A model generated the notes under the pieces. The model searched no databases, was not told the origin of the DNA, and was given only the letters and a program-made list of their open reading frames with translations. 64,000 bases of DNA, from NCBI GenBank assembly GCA_003586115.2, contig QVOM02000126.1:52029944-52093943 (forward strand). Direction: 5' to 3'. Both the position numbers and the translations under genes were made by a program. This document shows, one piece after another, positions 12,801 to 27,800 of the stretch (the first letter of the stretch is position 1; each line of letters starts with the position of its first letter). This stretch comes from Salvator merianae. Taxonomy: Eukaryota; Chordata; Lepidosauria; Squamata; Teiidae.

Positions 12801-15800
12801 ACTGATGGGGGCTGAGCCTTCTGTGACAGGCTAGGAAGGGGACCTTGGAGTTCTGAAGTGTTGACCCAGAGAACAGAAGCATAAAAAAAGCTTCACGGGG
12901 CCTCTGGGCCTCCATACTGTCGCCGCAGGTCACTAGGCGACAATACGGAAGCACGGAGGCCCCACAAACAGCCGTGGCACGCTTTGCATGGGGCGCAAAC
13001 ACCTGCCCTTAAAGCCGGCGGCTGCTACTGACCAAAATAGTTAGGGGCTGGAGCCACCTCCCTTATGAACTGTGGTTGCAATGTCCCAGCCTATTCAACC
13101 TTGAAAGACAGTGCTTAAGAGGAGACCTGATTGAATCAAGCTGATTGATTGAAAAGTGGTTTGAGAAAAAATTATTTTCTCTATCCACAGCACTAGAGGG
13201 TTAGACTGACAAAGGGAAGTATTTTTTTTTAATCCAGAGGGTCATCAGTCAATGGAATTTACTACCAGAAGAGAAAGTAACAGCAACTAGCCAAGATAGC
13301 TTTTAGAAAGGTTTAGACAAATTCAAGGACAGGTGTACTGTGCAAGACAGGATGCTGGCCTGATCCAGCAGGGCTTCTCTTACATTCTCAGAGTTTGAGT
13401 GTAACTGTTGACTCATCTCTCCATGATCTAGTCTGTACATTTAAATATTTTTAATGTGCTGATATCCCTATGCCTTTATAATAAAAGTTCCATCTTCCAT
13501 GTCTGGCACACACTGTATTTACATGAGTATTTGACACTTACCTTTCTTATCCTTGCAACCTGTTTTAAAATCTTTGGCAAAAAAAATTATATATATGTGT
13601 GTGTGTGTGTGTGTGCATGCACGCGTGAAAGCGTATGTAGTGTTCATAAGCAGATTTTTCTTCCCAGTTCGGTTGAGCTGGGGGATTGTAGTCAAACCAC
13701 TAACAGTTTATGCCCATCCCTCTTATTTTCCTGCCCTTCAACCGAACTGATCTTGAGGTCACAAACAATGCCCTGTGTTCAGCTCTGAACCAATCCAAGC
13801 CAGTTTGGGTCCATCTGGCATTTGGCAACTATTAGGCCACATGCTGAAAGAGAAGCTAAAGACTCTCCCACTTCCTGATGGGATAATTTGAAAGGGCTTC
13901 TGCCTGGCCATCTCAAAGGCTTGTCCCTATTTCAAACCACTGTTTTCAAACCAGGTATTCTCCCATTTTCCTTGTGCACTGTGTAATAGGTAGCCCTCAA
14001 AGTGCTCTGGCACCAAACCAAGTTTGGGGTGCCTCAGGTTTGCCCACAGGGAACAACTAGGTGGTCTAAATTCCCATTGGTCAAATTTGGTGTAGTGGCT
14101 CAGTGCAAAACAAAAGATTTGGATAATATCTTATCCAAAGTGCTGATTCAGGCCCAGTCTGATGAACTGAACAAGGTTGGTGCCCTCCAGGCATTCTGTA
14201 AAACCAAGACAAACCAGATATGTGCTGGTTCAGATGCAACCTGAACCATAGCAATGAATTTACACACACACCTAGAAAATTACTCACTCTTAATTACTTT
14301 ACAGCAGGATCCTGGGGCTTTAAACCAGGAGCCGAAAACCTCAAGTGCCTTCCACACAGTTTTTGGACTAAACCCTCTCCCCCATTCCTGGCCATGCTAG
14401 TGGAGGTAAGTGGGAGCTAAAATTGAACACGCGAAGCACCACATGTATTTCACTTGTCTTAATTTCCTTTTAATTCTCTTCTCTCCCATTTCACTGATCT
14501 ATAGCATATTACTAGATGGAGTTTATTCTGGCAAGATGATCTTGCCAGCGCTTTCGTCATAAATATGACTTTAAGGCAAGTAATAAAATTAGAACTCAAA
14601 AAGGACAAATATTTTTATTCAAGGTATTTAACTACTTTGAAAAGCATAAATTTTAGTACGCTGGATTTGTTAGAGCTTACCAACTCAGCTATTCCTCACC
14701 TCCAAGCCTCGAGCTCGATTCACCAAGCAATATACTTCTGTGAGTGACATTATTCCTCCCCGCTCCTGTGGATACATGAGATGGTAAAAGACAATTAGCT
14801 TAGATACAGAAATTGTGAAACCATGGTCCTCCCAGATATTGCTAAAACAGTAAGGGATGATGAGAGTGCGAATTCTGCAACATAATTTGCCCATCCCTGG
14901 TTTAGCTCATCCAACACGCTATGGCTACTCATCAGCGTCAGCATCTCTAAAGTCGATGACATCTCCAGAAAATGGTAAACCACAGTTGATCAGGGCTGTA
15001 AACAGCAGTATGCTAGTATTTTAAAAGATCAGAAAAGTTAATCTGATCAGAACTTCTCTCTGAAATGCAAAAATATACATTTAAGACAAGTCGTCTGAAT
15101 CTGTTTAAATGGTCATGTTTTCCACAGCTTTTCAACAGTTCCCAGTTCAATTATTCCATGCGACCTTCCAACCCTTTGCTGTGGGAACTGAAGTAAAGAA
15201 TTAAACTGAGCAATTTCCCCATTTTCCTTCAGCATCCCTTTTCTATCTTTGCAACCTAACATTTTGCAGCCCTTTTTTACCTTATAAATTTAAAATATAT
15301 TTTCTTCTGTTTGTTTCTTCAGTTCCTTTGTCATTTACTGCAATTTTATATTCCGTGCTACCAGGGTTGCACTTTTTGTTCATTTAAGCAATATTTTCCC
15401 CTTTTGAAAGATTCCTTCCTTTTAGCTTCTGGACCATCTGTAACTGACATATTCTGAACATTTTAAATATTTTTGGTTAATATGATAAAGAACATTACTT
15501 AGTGTCTAGAATCAAAATGGAAAAAAACCTCCAGGTGAGCCATAAAACCTTTTATTTCACTGAGGCTGCATGCATATGTACCAAAAAAAGTGGCTCAAAA
15601 GTGCCTTAGAGACGGTAGTGTGTGGCACTTGTGTTCTCATCCCGTCTCTAATCCACCTTTTCAAACCTAGAGTGTTTATCAGGGGCAGGCTAGAACGTGA
15701 ACAATCCCATTTGCAGACCACCTCCAAGCCACCTCAAAGATGCTTTTTTCTACTCCCTGTGAATGAACCTAAGCTTCTAATTTGTGTGATCGTAACAGCA

Positions 15801-18800
15801 GGCTGAAATTTTATTGAATATGCTCTGTTGTATTAATTTGCTTTTTAATTTTGTTCTGGTTATTCTCTGTAATATGTTTTATTACTAAATGCGTCTACCC
15901 AGATTATTTTTTGCTTTTTGCTTGAACTGTTTTATCCTGCACTTTCTTTTTCTATGCAAGATTGGCATTAAGTCTTTGGGTTTGTGTTACATTTTATGCA
16001 CCCAGCAGCTGCTCTGACTTTTATTTTATAACAAGAAATGGGGAATAAAGTTTTTTTTAAAAAAAATCATTCCATCACAACTTTAGAAAATCTGGATTTA
16101 AAGTGATATACTAACACTAAATACATTACCAGGAGATATAAATGACAACCTTTTTTAAAAAAGATAACATTCTGTTGATCAGTTGATTGATAACAGAACT
16201 GTAATTCTTCATTCTCATATTCAAAACAACCAATAAGTTGAATTTTAGCTTTTTTTTTTTAAAGTAGTTGTGCAGATCCAGTTCTACTTAATAGGATAGA
16301 GGAATCACACATACATGTATGTAATACCACCTATTTATTTCTGTTTCTATGCATATACAGCTTACTTGGAATGAATCACACAAGACTTTTGGTCCATCTA
16401 GCTCACGAGCGCAATACTGTTCTAGTGTCACCAGGAAAAACCAATCTGGATACAAGTGAACAGGAAACTATATCAAAGGATTAACGTCTTTAAAAAAAAA
16501 TATTGTGAAGATGGAATGGCGTGGAATTATTTGGGCAGTAAGGGTGAAAGAACGTCTTTCTAACTCACTCTCACTGATGTCCTAAAACTTAAAAAAGCAT
16601 ACCCAATGAACCAAGAAGAAAAGTTTCAGCCGTAATTTTGATTGTTGCTACAATCCTGTGTTCACAGTGCCCCTTTAAAAGATGAAAAAGACAAGATTCA
16701 CCAGTATTACCTCTAAAGGTGCTTGTAAAATTCCAGCTAGTTGCTTTGCCAGTTGCATATGATAATGTGTGCCTGATCCGTGGGTTTCCCTGGTAACTGG
16801 ATTAGCTATACCCATGCTCAAGAGATACGATTTAAATCTAATGGTCTATAACAATCAGAAGAAGGGAGGGAAGAAAAGAAGAATACAAACAGTATGAATG
16901 TAATAGATTGTTAATCATCTTAAATGCATTAAAAATAGATCACATATACTAGAAAACTCCTAGGATACTAAAACAGAAATTACGAATTCCAAGCCCAAAC
17001 TCCCAGATTCTCAGAGTATAGATAAGTAAATTTTATTTACCATGTTAAAAACTGAACATGGGAAGGAAAATAAATCAGATACCATTAGAAAGAAGGATCC
17101 TGCAGCCTTCCCAAAGTAACCTCTTGTCTTGACACCTACCTTTTAGAAGTTCTGTCTTAAAACTCTTCTACCAAAAAATAATGGCATGCATGTGTCATAT
17201 CTCAGTAAACACAGCAAAGGGCAGATTCTATTTTTAGAAGCAGGTGGTAGAAGGCTAATATTCAGCGCGCAGAGGGAAAATGAGACCACCAGGACCCTCT
17301 AGCTGGAGAAGAAGCTTAGCACACCCCTGAATCGCCTTTCCTTGACGAAGATTAGGGCCACCTCACCTGGTAGATCTTTTGAGAAAGCTGCTCAGCCTGC
17401 CAATTCTCAGGGCAAAATGGACAGATTTTTCCATGAATTAGTTTTATGTTGTGAAAACTGCCAAGAAATCCAGTGCAAGTGCCAATGTTCTTATATGGAT
17501 GCATATGTATGTAAGAAAAGCAAATACTACACATATGTGCATATCCATGTGTTGGTTGCTGTTCAACTACAGGTGAAGGTGTGGGTGTGATAAAACTAGA
17601 ATTAAACATCTTATTAGCATTTATTATACCATATTCATTTCAATAATATTATGGAAACCACAGAAATTTAAGTTCACTTTGTCTGCATTATCTACATCTG
17701 TATACTGCTCTCCACCCAGAAATCATAGTGTTTATGATTTATAAATAATTTATGGTTTATAAATAGGCAATGGTGAACCACTTCTGTATCTCTGCCAAGA
17801 AAACTGCATAGAAGAGCCCATAAAGCCACTCATGCAGTTACCCAGGAGTCAGCCACAAGTCAGTGGTACTCAACAACAACAACAACATCAACAACTAAAA
17901 TACTGACCTCATCTTCAGTGACATCACCTTGTTTTTCTTTTATCTTGTTAGCAATTGATTTTGATAATTCCACCATTTCCTTAGCCTGTTAAGATGTAAA
18001 AGATGCAGGAATTGAAACAGAACATTTAACTATGTCCCCATAATAGGCATGGGGAGAAAGTTAAGCTGAGAAAATACTAGGGATTTTTAAAACTGCCTGA
18101 ATAAAATGAGCAAATAATTCCTTGGCGCACAGAAAAAAGCCTTCCGAACACAGCTGTACGAATAGACAATTCAAAACTCACTCTAAATACAGCCTATGCT
18201 CTTCAACTGGCAACCTACCATGACTGCAGGGGGTGCCGCTCATTGATTGATTCACTGAACAGGAAATCCCCGCCTTTTTGCTGAAGCAGTTTCCAACTCC
18301 TTAGCCAGCTTTTTGTTTACAATTGCAAATGAAATCATTTTTAACTCAAGTCTCTCTCACTCCTCACTTTGTATTTTTATATGAAGTCTACATGCTTTTT
18401 AAGTACATTTGTAAGGAAGACAGGGTAGGAGTAATATTTTTAGTTTCAGGTTTCTTTGATCTGCTTACTTATTGAGTTCAAAAGAAAACTCTGGCTGCCA
18501 GCAAGACCTCACTGGTTACCCTCCCTGACTGTCCACCGGTTTCCTCCTCCAAGGAAAGGGTATGATTGGCAGAGGTGCTCCTGACTCAGAGTAAGGCGAC
18601 TCAAGAGTTGTTTTCTCCCAGTTGTTGAAGGGGTGAATAATTTCTGGCTTGGAGGCAGGGTAAGGTGAATGTCTTTATTTTCAATTTGCCCCCTGTCCCC
18701 CCGAGTCAAATTCACCCAGAAGGTGCCTGAAATAGCTAGTCTGAACACATTCTTAGAGTAGAAAAGCTTACACAGAATTTTCTGCTATGTTCTGTTGACA

Positions 18801-21800
18801 TGAGGGCATTTGGACACAGAGAAGAGTATAGATAAAAGAAGATTCCCCACCTTCTCCATAAGTTTGCTGAGATCTTCAAATGCCTGAAATAAAATACAAA
18901 GATTCTGTAACGTATTTTTAACTTTCACAAAATGTACTGTAATGACATGAGATCTTTAGCAGAAACGTGTTAGAAATAGAATAAATAATACTTTGCTCTG
19001 TTTTATTTTTCGTCTTCCCCCTCTATAATATAAGTTAACTCAAGGTGTTTTACAGCCCGTTAAAATACAGAATATAAATGAAAACATCTACAGTACTTCC
19101 AACATAGCTACTAAATTAAATGCATAAATGGTGAACATACAATCAGCCGAATTTGGGAACAATTAAAGCATCAAAGCATATGCTTTTCCACCCATTTATT
19201 AGTTAAATTCACTGTTTTAATTAAAGCAGTAATGATCAAACTTTTAGTACAAGATTGTATGATTAAACAACATGCACAGGACAATCAGCTTAAAGGGGAG
19301 AAGGGGACCTCTAAAAAAGTAAGAAGACATTAAAATAATTCTTCCACTACCCAACTGATTCATGCCTAAATACAAAAGAGAACATTCACACACCTAACAG
19401 GAACTTCCTCAGAAAAACAAAGAGCTAGAGAAATACATTTTATCAGCCACAAACAGCAGGTGCAGGAAGACAGGCTGGCCATCAGTTATAAAATAAACCA
19501 ACTGATAAGCAGTTTCACAGTGTTTTCCCCTTTCCACATAACTACCAGAGTTTAATTTATTTTATTGTCTGATAAAGACAGTGGCACAAAAAACAGACAA
19601 CATTATACAAGATTCATGGTTGTTAATGAAAACAGCAGATGTCTCTGTTCTTATGTGATATTGTGGTAAAAGTCAACAACATGCCCCCTTTCCCACCCTG
19701 TTTAACAGAATGAAGTCTAGTGAGAAGGGAGATAGAGAAGTGCAGAGTACTTTGATAACATTTCATATATTCTTTATTATACACTATGGGGGTAGAAGAA
19801 CAAAAATATGGAACAGATATAAAGTATAATTTCCATATGCATGAGAAAGTAGAAAATATGACTCTTCTCTACATGACATACATGGTAAAACAGCAGTCAC
19901 AATATATTGAAATGAAAACATAGTTTCATGCAATAAACATCGATTCACAACAAAATATCAAAATCCTTCCCTAATCTGAAAGAGCAGAAACAGAATTCCA
20001 AATATGTGACTTGGTATCTTTAATCAGTGGCCGAATTCATATATCATGATAAACTTAGACTTATTTTATTGATCATGGTTGCTGAGAATAAAAAAAAAAA
20101 ATATCACAAACCCTAGATTGCATGCAGTGCCAAGACATGGCTTAAGATCTGATTCTATTAACAGGGAAAAGACAGAATACACAGAATGGCATATTCACTG
20201 TATAGCATAAACTGTGATTTTCCACAAAATATAAATTGGGTCATATAAACTGCTTTTTCTGTAGAAAATTATTTTCTCTGCTTCCTTTTTCCTAGACTTT
20301 CAAAGACAATAATGGGGAAAAAATCCAAAACACCAAAAGCACTTATAATATCAAGCGGTAATGAAACAAAACAAGTTTTATTACCACTACCAGGAAGCAA
20401 CCCATTATATATTTCTGTCCCTCCTTTGCCTTTTCTCCCACATCAAAATGTATACTATACTGCACTGATACACAAGGGCATATTATTTTTTTTTAAAAAA
20501 ATCATATACAACATAATGTTTCTATGATCTTTTAAGGCAACTGAGAAAGCCTGTAGTTTCTGCCTCTGGAAAACATTTGGACCAGCCTTAATAAACATGG
20601 CTACAACCTTATCCAAGTAACAAAGAACCACCAACTATACGTGTGTGAAGAAATAAGAACCAGCTCTTTCAATTATATTAAGAGCTATACAGGTGGTTCT
20701 GACCGATAGTGCTGGAAATGAAGCACAAAGAAATCTCAGAGCAATGCAGAGAATTAGCTAGTCTTTCTAGTGTCCCATAACAACTACAAAAATTAAACAT
20801 TTTAAAGGAATATGAATGAGAAGCATTATTCTTTCACAAGGATCTATATGTGAAATTAAAGTAAGCATAGTCTACACAGTCTTTACTATTGCAGCTGAGG
20901 CACTAGCAGCAAGAAAGAACTGAAGGAGAAACCCTGTTTTCCTAAAACATAAACAATTAATTCAGGAATGATACTTTGCTAGGAAAAAAGTATGCTAGCA
21001 GTCTAAAAAGCTAGTGTATTCTTCGTGAAAGCACTTGGATATAGATTCCACATTTATAAACATAGTACGTAAGACACATTTGTTGGTTAAGAATCCAAGG
21101 GTATTTAGAGTTATCGGCAGCTTCCAGATCCCAATTATGCAATAGTCTCTGCGGCCACATGGAGGAGTACAAAAGCTTCTGTCTCCTGTTTTATTTTAAA
21201 AGTTTAGATAAGTTTATTTCAGCACTGTAAATACTCATAATGCTGGTGTATATTTGTTTCTAAGGAAGGTGTTTTGTACTTGTTACAGTTTTCATATTAT
21301 GTTAATGTTTTACTTTACAACGTGACTGAAAAACTAAATTGGTTGGTATTTTATAGTTGCCATTTTCTAATGGATAATCATCCTGCAATTCTTCTGAAAA
21401 CTATCAGCATCCTTCCATCCTTAAAAATATCAGCATCCTTCCAGAAGATCTAGATCTAACAGCCGGAAACTTGCTGCATAAGAAAAGGGGCTGGTGCAGA
21501 GGTCACCCGGAGGAACCATCCAGAGCTGTGCCCACGGAAACCTGGTAGCCCCTTTTCCCTCTGTTGCAGGGCAGCACTGGTATTTCTTAAACAGCCAGTG
21601 CCTTCCTTCAGCTGTTCAGAGGAACTCTTAAACACATTTAACAAGGTTTTTTCCAAGAGAGGAATGTATGAGCAAGGAATTTAATCAAGGAATTAGTAGA
21701 CGGCTTATCCAAAGAGGGTTCAAGCTTTCGTTTGCTTGAAAACTACACATTTAAAAGGCTGAACCAAATAAAAAGACATTCATCGGGGTTGAAAAAAAAT

Positions 21801-24800
21801 AAGGATAATTCAAGGTAAACGTTCAGGCTTCTGCACAGCAGGTATACCTGTACCAAGAAAATCTCCTTCCCTAGCAGCAGTCTGCCCGCCGTATTTGGCA
21901 AGATTGCACAGAACACAACCATTGAACAGAAGCTTCAGATGCAAGCAGATGAGCTTGGAAAGTAAAAAATTCCCAGAAAGCAGTAATGGTGAACAATATC
22001 TGTACAGATGCCACGCAATCTGCATATACTTTTTTCATGTAGTCTTAACAATCAAGCCAACTTGATGGGACATATACTGTCCATTTACGTATACAGGAGA
22101 AGACAATATTTAAGGTTACCTGGTCTCAAGTCATCAAAAGCTTTAGAATTTATAGCCAGTCTTTTCAATAGAAGTGTGACTTAGAAAAACAGCTAAAACT
22201 GTGGTTTACAAAGTAAACTAGTTTTAGAACCCCATATTAGAACAGTCATATGCAGAGTTTAGATGTAAAGGAACTGTTGAGTAAATACAAGCTGCCCATT
22301 ACAGATTCCTTTTGTTTTATAGACATCTAATCAGCAAAAGAAATCAAAGGCAATGCTCATAAAACGATGCAGCAAGAAGAGTCATGCTTTTGTGGGAGGC
22401 TGGGATTCCCTTTCCCAAAAGCCCTACTCTCCTGCAGTCAGCATAGTGCTCCAGCATATACACGCAGCTTGGAATTCTCTCTCTCCCTCACTCCCTTCTC
22501 CTCCCTCCCCACCTCAGTTTATTGGTCCTGTGCACATTCAATTTTACCCAGCATACTCTGCTGCCAGATTCCAACCCAGCTGTACCGTGATTGGCCAAAA
22601 AAAATAAGGGGGGGGGGGAGTCTCCTGTCCCTCCTTGGAAAAGGCCCTCTTCAGTCACAGATAATCTGGGATACCAAAACAGGGTGGACTAAATGGGAAA
22701 AAAGACTATAATTTTTTTAAATCCATTACAAAAAACATGGTCTAAGCTAGGAATTTAACAGGATGTACACAGATTGCCAATGTGATCTCAACAGATCATA
22801 GCCATCTCAAGTGCACAGCAAACTGTAGGTATAATTACCCTCTAAATAACAGTTTAAAATTCATATTTAAGTCACAGTGATAGAGATATGTTTAAGATAT
22901 TTGTAAGTAATAAACTTATATCTGTAAGAATCCTGTTCCTCTTAAAAATCAAGTAGCAGTCAGCATTTAAATGCAGTATTTTTCATATTTGCAATTATAT
23001 ACCATCTTTCCAAAAAGCTGCCCAAAGTGGTTCATAACAAAGCAAAAATACAATAATAATTCAAATAAGGATACGCAATTCAACACACAAGAACAAAACA
23101 TTTATTTTAAAATATACAATAAACTATATTAATTACAATAACACATATAGTGGCATATACAATGTGAGATAAAAAGAACATAATCATAACAAAACCAATT
23201 ACTAAGTTACATTGCTCAAGTAATGGCCATCACTTTCAATATCTTTAATCTGAAATTTAAAAATCCTAAAGAGTCTCAGTTACTTCCAGGAGAAAACACA
23301 AACAAATATAAATACATTTACTATCATCCAATTTTAACATTACTTACTTCAGAAATATTTTTATCCATCTCTTTTCTTCTTTCTTCCAATTTCCTCTCGA
23401 TGCCTACAATTCCTGCAGCTCTTATTCTTCCTGACTGAAAACACGAAAAAGATCAAATAAAGGAATTAACAAAGTAGAAATCTTGTATTCAAAAGTAAGC
23501 AAACTCAGTGTAGCACAACACCTATGAAGTCTCCAACACAGGGTCTGTTAAGCATTACATACATTCACTAGTGTCCCATTTCTTGGTGCAGATATGTAAA
23601 GACTGGAAAGTTTTCGCTTAAGTTTCCAACTAGCAGCACTTTAGTGTTACATGAAAACCCCAAAGGATAGAAAGGTATAACGCTTATTTATATCATTTAA
23701 ATATACTGTATCATTCTCCTCTGTGGTCACCTTCGATTTGATTGCTTATTTTATACGGTTTTTATCTTATTTTGTATACTACCCTGAGACCACAGTAAGG
23801 GGTGGCATAGAAATCCTATATAAATAAATTATTAAATTTACTGAAAAAACTTATAAATTATGTTTTGAAGTAATTTTGCTTCAGTAAACCAGTTATAACT
23901 AACCACAGATTATCCTGGTTCATGCATAAAGCCAACCTGTATTTGGCTAAAAAGTAACAAGAGCCAACTAAAAAGTCTTTGATGTTAGGGAAACAGTGCC
24001 AAATTGGATTTTGATGCATATCAAAAGCTATAAGCAAATTGCCTGTTAGTTCCTTAACAGTGTTTAAGAGGGGACCTGATTAAAATATATAAAATTATGC
24101 ATGGTGTGGCAAAAGTGGAGAGAGAAAAAAATCTTTTCTTTATCATACAACACCAGAACGAGGGGGCACTCTATGAAGCCGATGGGCAGGAGAGTTAGGA
24201 CCAACAAAGGGAAGTATTTTTTTCACCCAGCAGGGTCACTGATCTATGGAATTTACTACCAGAAGAGGTGCTGACAGCAACCAGCCTGGACAACTTTAAG
24301 AAATGGCTGGATAAATTCATGGAGGTCAGAAGTATCAATGACTACTAGAATGAATGCCTAGATACTGAGTCCCAGGTGGAGAGACAGGCAGGATGTCTCT
24401 AAAGGCCATTTGCAGGGAGTTGGCAGCAGGTAAGATTTTGCCTCTCTCTTCTACTTGAGAATGCCCAGAAGCAATTGGTGGGTCACTGTGTGAGACAGGA
24501 TGCTGGACAAGATGGGCTGTGACCTGATCCAGCAGGACTCCTCTTACATTCTCCCTCTATACTTTCACATTAATTCCTCCTACCCAAAAAGAACTGAAAG
24601 CTTCCAAACTCCTCTCCATGGCTGGTGCCCGAAGTTCATGCAGCTATAGTTTTACTATTACATCCAAACACAACATAGGATCAAATGTACACTAAGCCAT
24701 TTATTATAGTACAGGAAAATACTGAATATGGAATCAATATACATTCTTCTCCATTTTTCCTTAATGTTATAATTCATTTGCTCCTCTACTGTAAGGAATT

Positions 24801-27800
24801 TATAAAATAAAGATCTCACAGTACAAGCTTAAAGTTGCTTACATAGAAAGGAAGATTTTGGATACTCCTCAAGTTCAGTGTATTTGTACTTGTATTTATG
24901 CAGCCTTCACTTGTGAAAGAGTTTAAGTTAAAGCTATTATTTTACAACCAAACTTACTTTTTTTACTGATATCACTAGGTTTTGGCCTACTGAAAACTTG
25001 AGAATCATTTTTATATTCAGTTTCCCAACAGTAGCTATAAATAAACTGAACAAATCCTCAGTAGACACATAAAGGATTGTGCTCTAAAAGAATAAAGTAA
25101 ACAGAATTGTTCTTGCTATTTCTAAACAATGTTGCCAATAAGAGTATTTGGAGCCCACATTGAAAACTTGGCGACTGTAGTCTGAGACAAGTGGAAAGTT
25201 CACAGGGAGGGAGGCAATCATACTAATCTGTGGAAACTCTCATTTTCTCCAGCCCAGTGGGGGACAAGAGAGGTTGCAGCTGGAAGACCCCACTGGATCG
25301 TCCCTAACCAAGCTTTGATCTGATGCACATAAAATCCATATGGGAAAAGGAATGAGGCCCTTTCAATCAGAATCTCGTTCCATTTGCCACCCTGCTGTTC
25401 CAATCTACAGGACACTGTTGCCTCTTATGTCCCACATGGTGAAATGAGGCATGGCTGAATCCATCGTCAGCTTTGACTAAAAAGGCAAAGGGCTAATAAA
25501 AAGTAATTATAAATACCTGTGAACCTCTGTTAACCTCAATGGTCTGAGAAATAGGTATGCTTTCCCATCTCCGCTGAGTCATTTCTTCTGTCAGCCTCCT
25601 ATAGAACTGTATAATCGTGGTTTCCAAGGAAATGGAAATTTCAAAGATCAGTTGAAATGAATTCATTTTATAAGTAAACATTTAATGCTACAGTTACATA
25701 AACTGATGCACTAAACATGTAATTATTAGAAGTCCACACCACCATTTTGCATATAAAGATTGGATAATCACCAGCACTACCTGTAAGACAAATTCCACCA
25801 CACCACCCAGAATATTCATTTTAATTACAGTAAAGCTTCTCAGGCTTTATTTTTACACAAAGACAATTCAGAAAACAAATATCATTCATACCTCAATTTG
25901 ACCATGTTCTTTGAAGGAAAGCTTGATGTAAGGATATTTGCTACTTTGGAAAGGGCCAGGCTCCTTGTTAGAAGGTACAGGATGAAGGTGTACCACTATT
26001 TTTGCACTTAAGGGATGGGAAAAGTAGGGGGGAAAGAGACAAATAGGAATTACTTAAGATCTATTTTTTAACTTTTATTTTACCAATGTAAAGAACAACA
26101 ATGTAGCAATATCATATTATATGACTACCATAATACTTTATAAAATCTATTTCTAAAACCAATCAATATAGGTTTGCAATGTTTTATTTAGTTTTCAATC
26201 ATCTAGCATAAGCCAAAAAACAATTGGCAGGATGGAATACACAAAGTGACAACATTTATTTAAATATGTTTAAAATATAGTATTTCTCACACAGACTAGC
26301 TCATTCAATATATTTTGGTGGGGATTCAGGGCAGGCCAAAAAAAAAAAAAAAGGAAAACCACGTTCATCTGGTTCCTAGATTAATCATGAAACTTGTTAC
26401 CATAAGCTGTCGTAAGGCCTCCTTACAACTTGAAAAAGTGCCGAAGAAAATAGAGCATCAGAGGCTTTCAAAAATATTTGCTTTGAGCATTCTATGCTAC
26501 TATTAGGATTAAAGACAGCATGCCTCTTGAAATACTATCAGGATTAAAGACAGCATACCTCTTAATGTAAGCTGTTGGGAATCAGGCATGGGAAAGGTAA
26601 CTGGAAGCCCGCCAGTATTGTAGTTATCAGCAACTGGTTGATAAGTGCTGAGAACAGGAAACTAAACTCAATACAGGTCATTGGTTTGAAGAAGCATAAT
26701 TCTTCCTTTTGTATTAACAGATTTGTATTTCTAAAAGTTCTTGTAAAAACACACATACATTATGCATATATTCTCCAAACTTGGCAACTACATTTAGGTG
26801 AACCTTACATACTCTGAACTGTGTTGCAGAGCTTCTGAATAACTGTCTGGAACCAATAAACAAGCAAAATTCTAAATTCACCTATTCTAAATTTCAAGAT
26901 TTCCAAACCTGTTTGTTCACAAGTGGGTAGCTTCACTGTATGCATGGAGATGTACATCTTTATCCTAACCTTTGGCTGAAGAAAGAGGCTTCCCTCCTCT
27001 TCCAGGCACTTATTTTAGTCCGTTCATTTTAATTCTGTTTTTCTTTAAGTTTATTGTGATACACTCTGAGTCCTTTGCATATAGGACAGAACAGAAATAT
27101 AAATAACTGAATAAATATCAGCTTCAGCACTAGAGCTATACAAGGTATTAAAGAGAAACTGTGCAATTCTAATCATGACTCAGAAGAAAGCCCCTTTATA
27201 TTCAGGGTTGCTTACTTCCAGAACACAACATGAAATTCGGATTGCACACAAACACAGCAAACTCTTAGGACTGAAATATTCAGCTGTACTACAGGCAACA
27301 GTGGCTGACGCACAAGTTTTGCTATGAACTTATCCAAGAGTAGTCAATGGCTCAAGACCCACAGGGCAATGGAAACAGAGTCAGCCTTTGGGTGGAAGCT
27401 TTGCCAAACCACTTTTAGGCCACATTCCGACACGGCACTTAATCAGTTTACAGGCCGTCTTCAGTTCCCACTGAATTTACGATGTCGACCATAGCCCTAG
27501 TGTGAATCGTACCAAAACATGGTTCAGTGAGATCAAAGTGACTTTTCCAACCTGTCTGTCATACAGATGTGCATGAAGTGGAAAACCATAGCTTGGTTTG
27601 AATCTGAATGGTCGAATCACTTGGTTTGATTGAAACCAGTTTAAGTTTGAACCTGTTTGGCTCATCTCCACACTGTCATCATTACTAAAGCAGTCAAGAG
27701 GCTACTGCTGGACTTACCTCTCCATTGTGTCAAACTGAAACAAAAACAGATCGTGCGCCATATTATGCATGATTTGCTTAATCTTTCTGGAAAAGGTCTG

